Below the pieces are notes generated by a model, which saw nothing but the letters and a program-made list of their open reading frames with translations, ran no database searches and was not told where the DNA came from. Made by a program: the position numbers and the translations under genes. 6,199 nucleotides of DNA from CAZUZD01 sp964624465 (GTDB lineage Bacteria > Planctomycetota > Planctomycetia > Isosphaerales > Isosphaeraceae): assembly GCA_964624465.1 (NCBI GenBank), contig CAZUZD010000354.1:1-6199 (forward strand), written 5' to 3'. Shown in pieces: positions 5,200 through 6,199 of this stretch (positions are counted from its first letter, which is position 1; every line of letters starts with the position of its first letter).

Positions 5200-6199
5200 C
5201 GGCCGACGTGACCCCTGAATCGCCCTCGTCACATGCGACCCTTGGGGGCATCGCTGCCTCCAGGCGGCGGAGTCGGGTGCGATGGAAGAGCACGGGCAGC
5301 AGCAGGTCGATGAACTCGTCGGCGACGAGGATGCCGCCGAACACGGGGACGACCATCGGGCGGAGGATCTCGGACCCGGGCCCGTCGGCCCAGAGCAGGG
5401 GGGCCAGGCCCAGGATCGTGATGCCCTCGGTCAGGAGCTTGGGGCGGAGCCGCTGGCTGGCGCCGGCGAGCACGGCCTGGCGGAGCGATTCGGGGTCGAG
5501 GGCGGGCAGGCCGCCGGCGCGGGCGATCGCCTCGCGGAGGTAGACGAGCATGATGATCCCGGTCGAGGTCGCCATCCCGAAGCAGGCGATGTAGCCGACC
5601 CAGACGGTGACGCTGAACGGGTATCCGGAGACCCACTGCGCCAGGACACCGCCGGCGATGGCGCCCGGGACGGCCAGCAGCATGAGCGTAGCGTCGGCCA
5701 GGTCGCGGTAGGTCCAGTAGAGGATCGCGAAGATCGCGGCGATGACCAGGGGGATCACGACCATCAGCGTCCGACGGGCGCGGGCCTCGTGCTCGAACTG
5801 GCCCGTCCAGTCGACCGCGACGCCGGGCGGCAGCGCGACGCTGGCGGCGATCGTCCGCCGCGCCTCGGCCACGAAGTCGAGCGCCCCACGGCCCCGCAGG
5901 TTGCAGCGGACGTAGTTGCGGAGCATCCCGTTCTCCCCCTTGATCGTCGCCGGGCCCTCGACGATCCGGACGTCGGCCACCTCCGCCAGCGCGACGAACC
6001 GGGGCCGGCCGTCGGGGTCGCGGTGCTGGGTCGGGACCAGGATGGCGGCGGCCGACTGCTCGTCCTCGCGGAAGTCGCGGCCGTAGGCGACCCGCACCGC
6101 GTTCCGCTCGCGGCCGCGGAGCACGGTGGTGGCGACCTTGCCCCCGAGCGCGACCTCGACGGCCGCGTTCAGGTCCCCGAGCGCCACGCCCTGCCGCGC
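5195..6199 (-). CDS. CusA/CzcA-type heavy-metal RND efflux permease, C-terminal third (partial)
   Basis: The frame is open from the right window edge and codes for 334 residues; the full family length is about 1,040. It begins in the second periplasmic region (LNAAVEVALGGKVATTVLRG, then the porter-domain stretch with GENGMLRNYVRCNLRGR) and continues through about five membrane segments. These are MVVIPLVIAAIFAILYW, TLMLLAVPGAIAGGVLAQW, VTVWVGYIACFGMATSTGII (with MLVYLREAI), LTEGITILGLAPLLW and RPMVVPVFGGILVADEFIDL. The LLTEG...LGLAPLLWA.G.G.EI.RPM block is typical of CusA-like pumps. These export Cu/Ag or Co/Zn/Cd through a periplasmic adaptor and outer-membrane channel. The metal-selecting and proton-relay residues lie mostly outside the window, so the substrate is open. 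The stop codon is supplied by the right inverted repeat of the IS. Base composition here is even more GC-biased than in the region to the left. Confidence 0.9.
   Translation of the reverse strand, partial: ARQGVALGDLNAAVEVALGGKVATTVLRGRERNAVRVAYGRDFREDEQSAAAILVPTQHRDPDGRPRFVALAEVADVRIVEGPATIKGENGMLRNYVRCNLRGRGALDFVAEARRTIAASVALPPGVAVDWTGQFEHEARARRTLMVVIPLVIAAIFAILYWTYRDLADATLMLLAVPGAIAGGVLAQWVSGYPFSVTVWVGYIACFGMATSTGIIMLVYLREAIARAGGLPALDPESLRQAVLAGASQRLRPKLLTEGITILGLAPLLWADGPGSEILRPMVVPVFGGILVADEFIDLLLPVLFHRTRLRRLEAAMPPRVACDEGDSGVTSAD

Overview
The window comes from a GC-rich bacterium. The mix of genes looks like a planctomycete of the Isosphaeraceae/Gemmata type: a glycine-rich single-RRM protein, a lipoprotein MsrB, an AlkD-like repair protein, small Cys/His proteins, a CusA/CzcA pump and several IS630/recombinase remnants. 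That assignment is inference from protein style; the window has no rRNA or other taxonomic marker.

Layout, left to right. 1-135 (+) is the C-terminal helix-turn-helix of a serine recombinase/resolvase whose body lies before the window. 253-949 (-) holds two overlapping small genes, one of unknown function and one with a compact Cys/His zinc-binding-like motif. 1182-1505 (-) is an RRM RNA-binding protein, most likely read from a TTG codon, with a hairpin after it and another in its leader. 1516-2036 has no convincing gene, only an AT-rich promoter-like island and an orphan strong Shine-Dalgarno. 2037-2448 (+) is a decayed IS630-type transposase. 2395-2607 (-) is an unrecognised coding-like fragment. 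2621-3268 (-) is an AlkD-like DNA alkylation repair gene readable over its length but broken by two in-frame stops and a lost start. 3324-3872 (-) is an apparently intact msrB for a lipid-anchored methionine sulfoxide reductase.

4080-5198 is an IS630-family element with 25-bp terminal inverted repeats. Its transposase is split by a +1 frame change, and the first catalytic Asp appears to be His, so this copy is probably inactive. From 5195 to the window end (-) runs the C-terminal third of a CusA/CzcA-type heavy-metal RND pump. Its present stop codon lies inside the inverted repeat of the IS, so the element landed at the very 3' end of the pump gene.

How the parts relate: cusA-like, msrB and the alkD pseudogene all run leftward. 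msrB and alkD are separated by only 55 bp and may once have formed a two-gene damage-repair unit. The region as a whole looks like an accessory stretch in decay, with one complete and one relic IS630 copy, a recombinase tail and a recently broken repair gene. I did not find a convincing new multi-gene system here.
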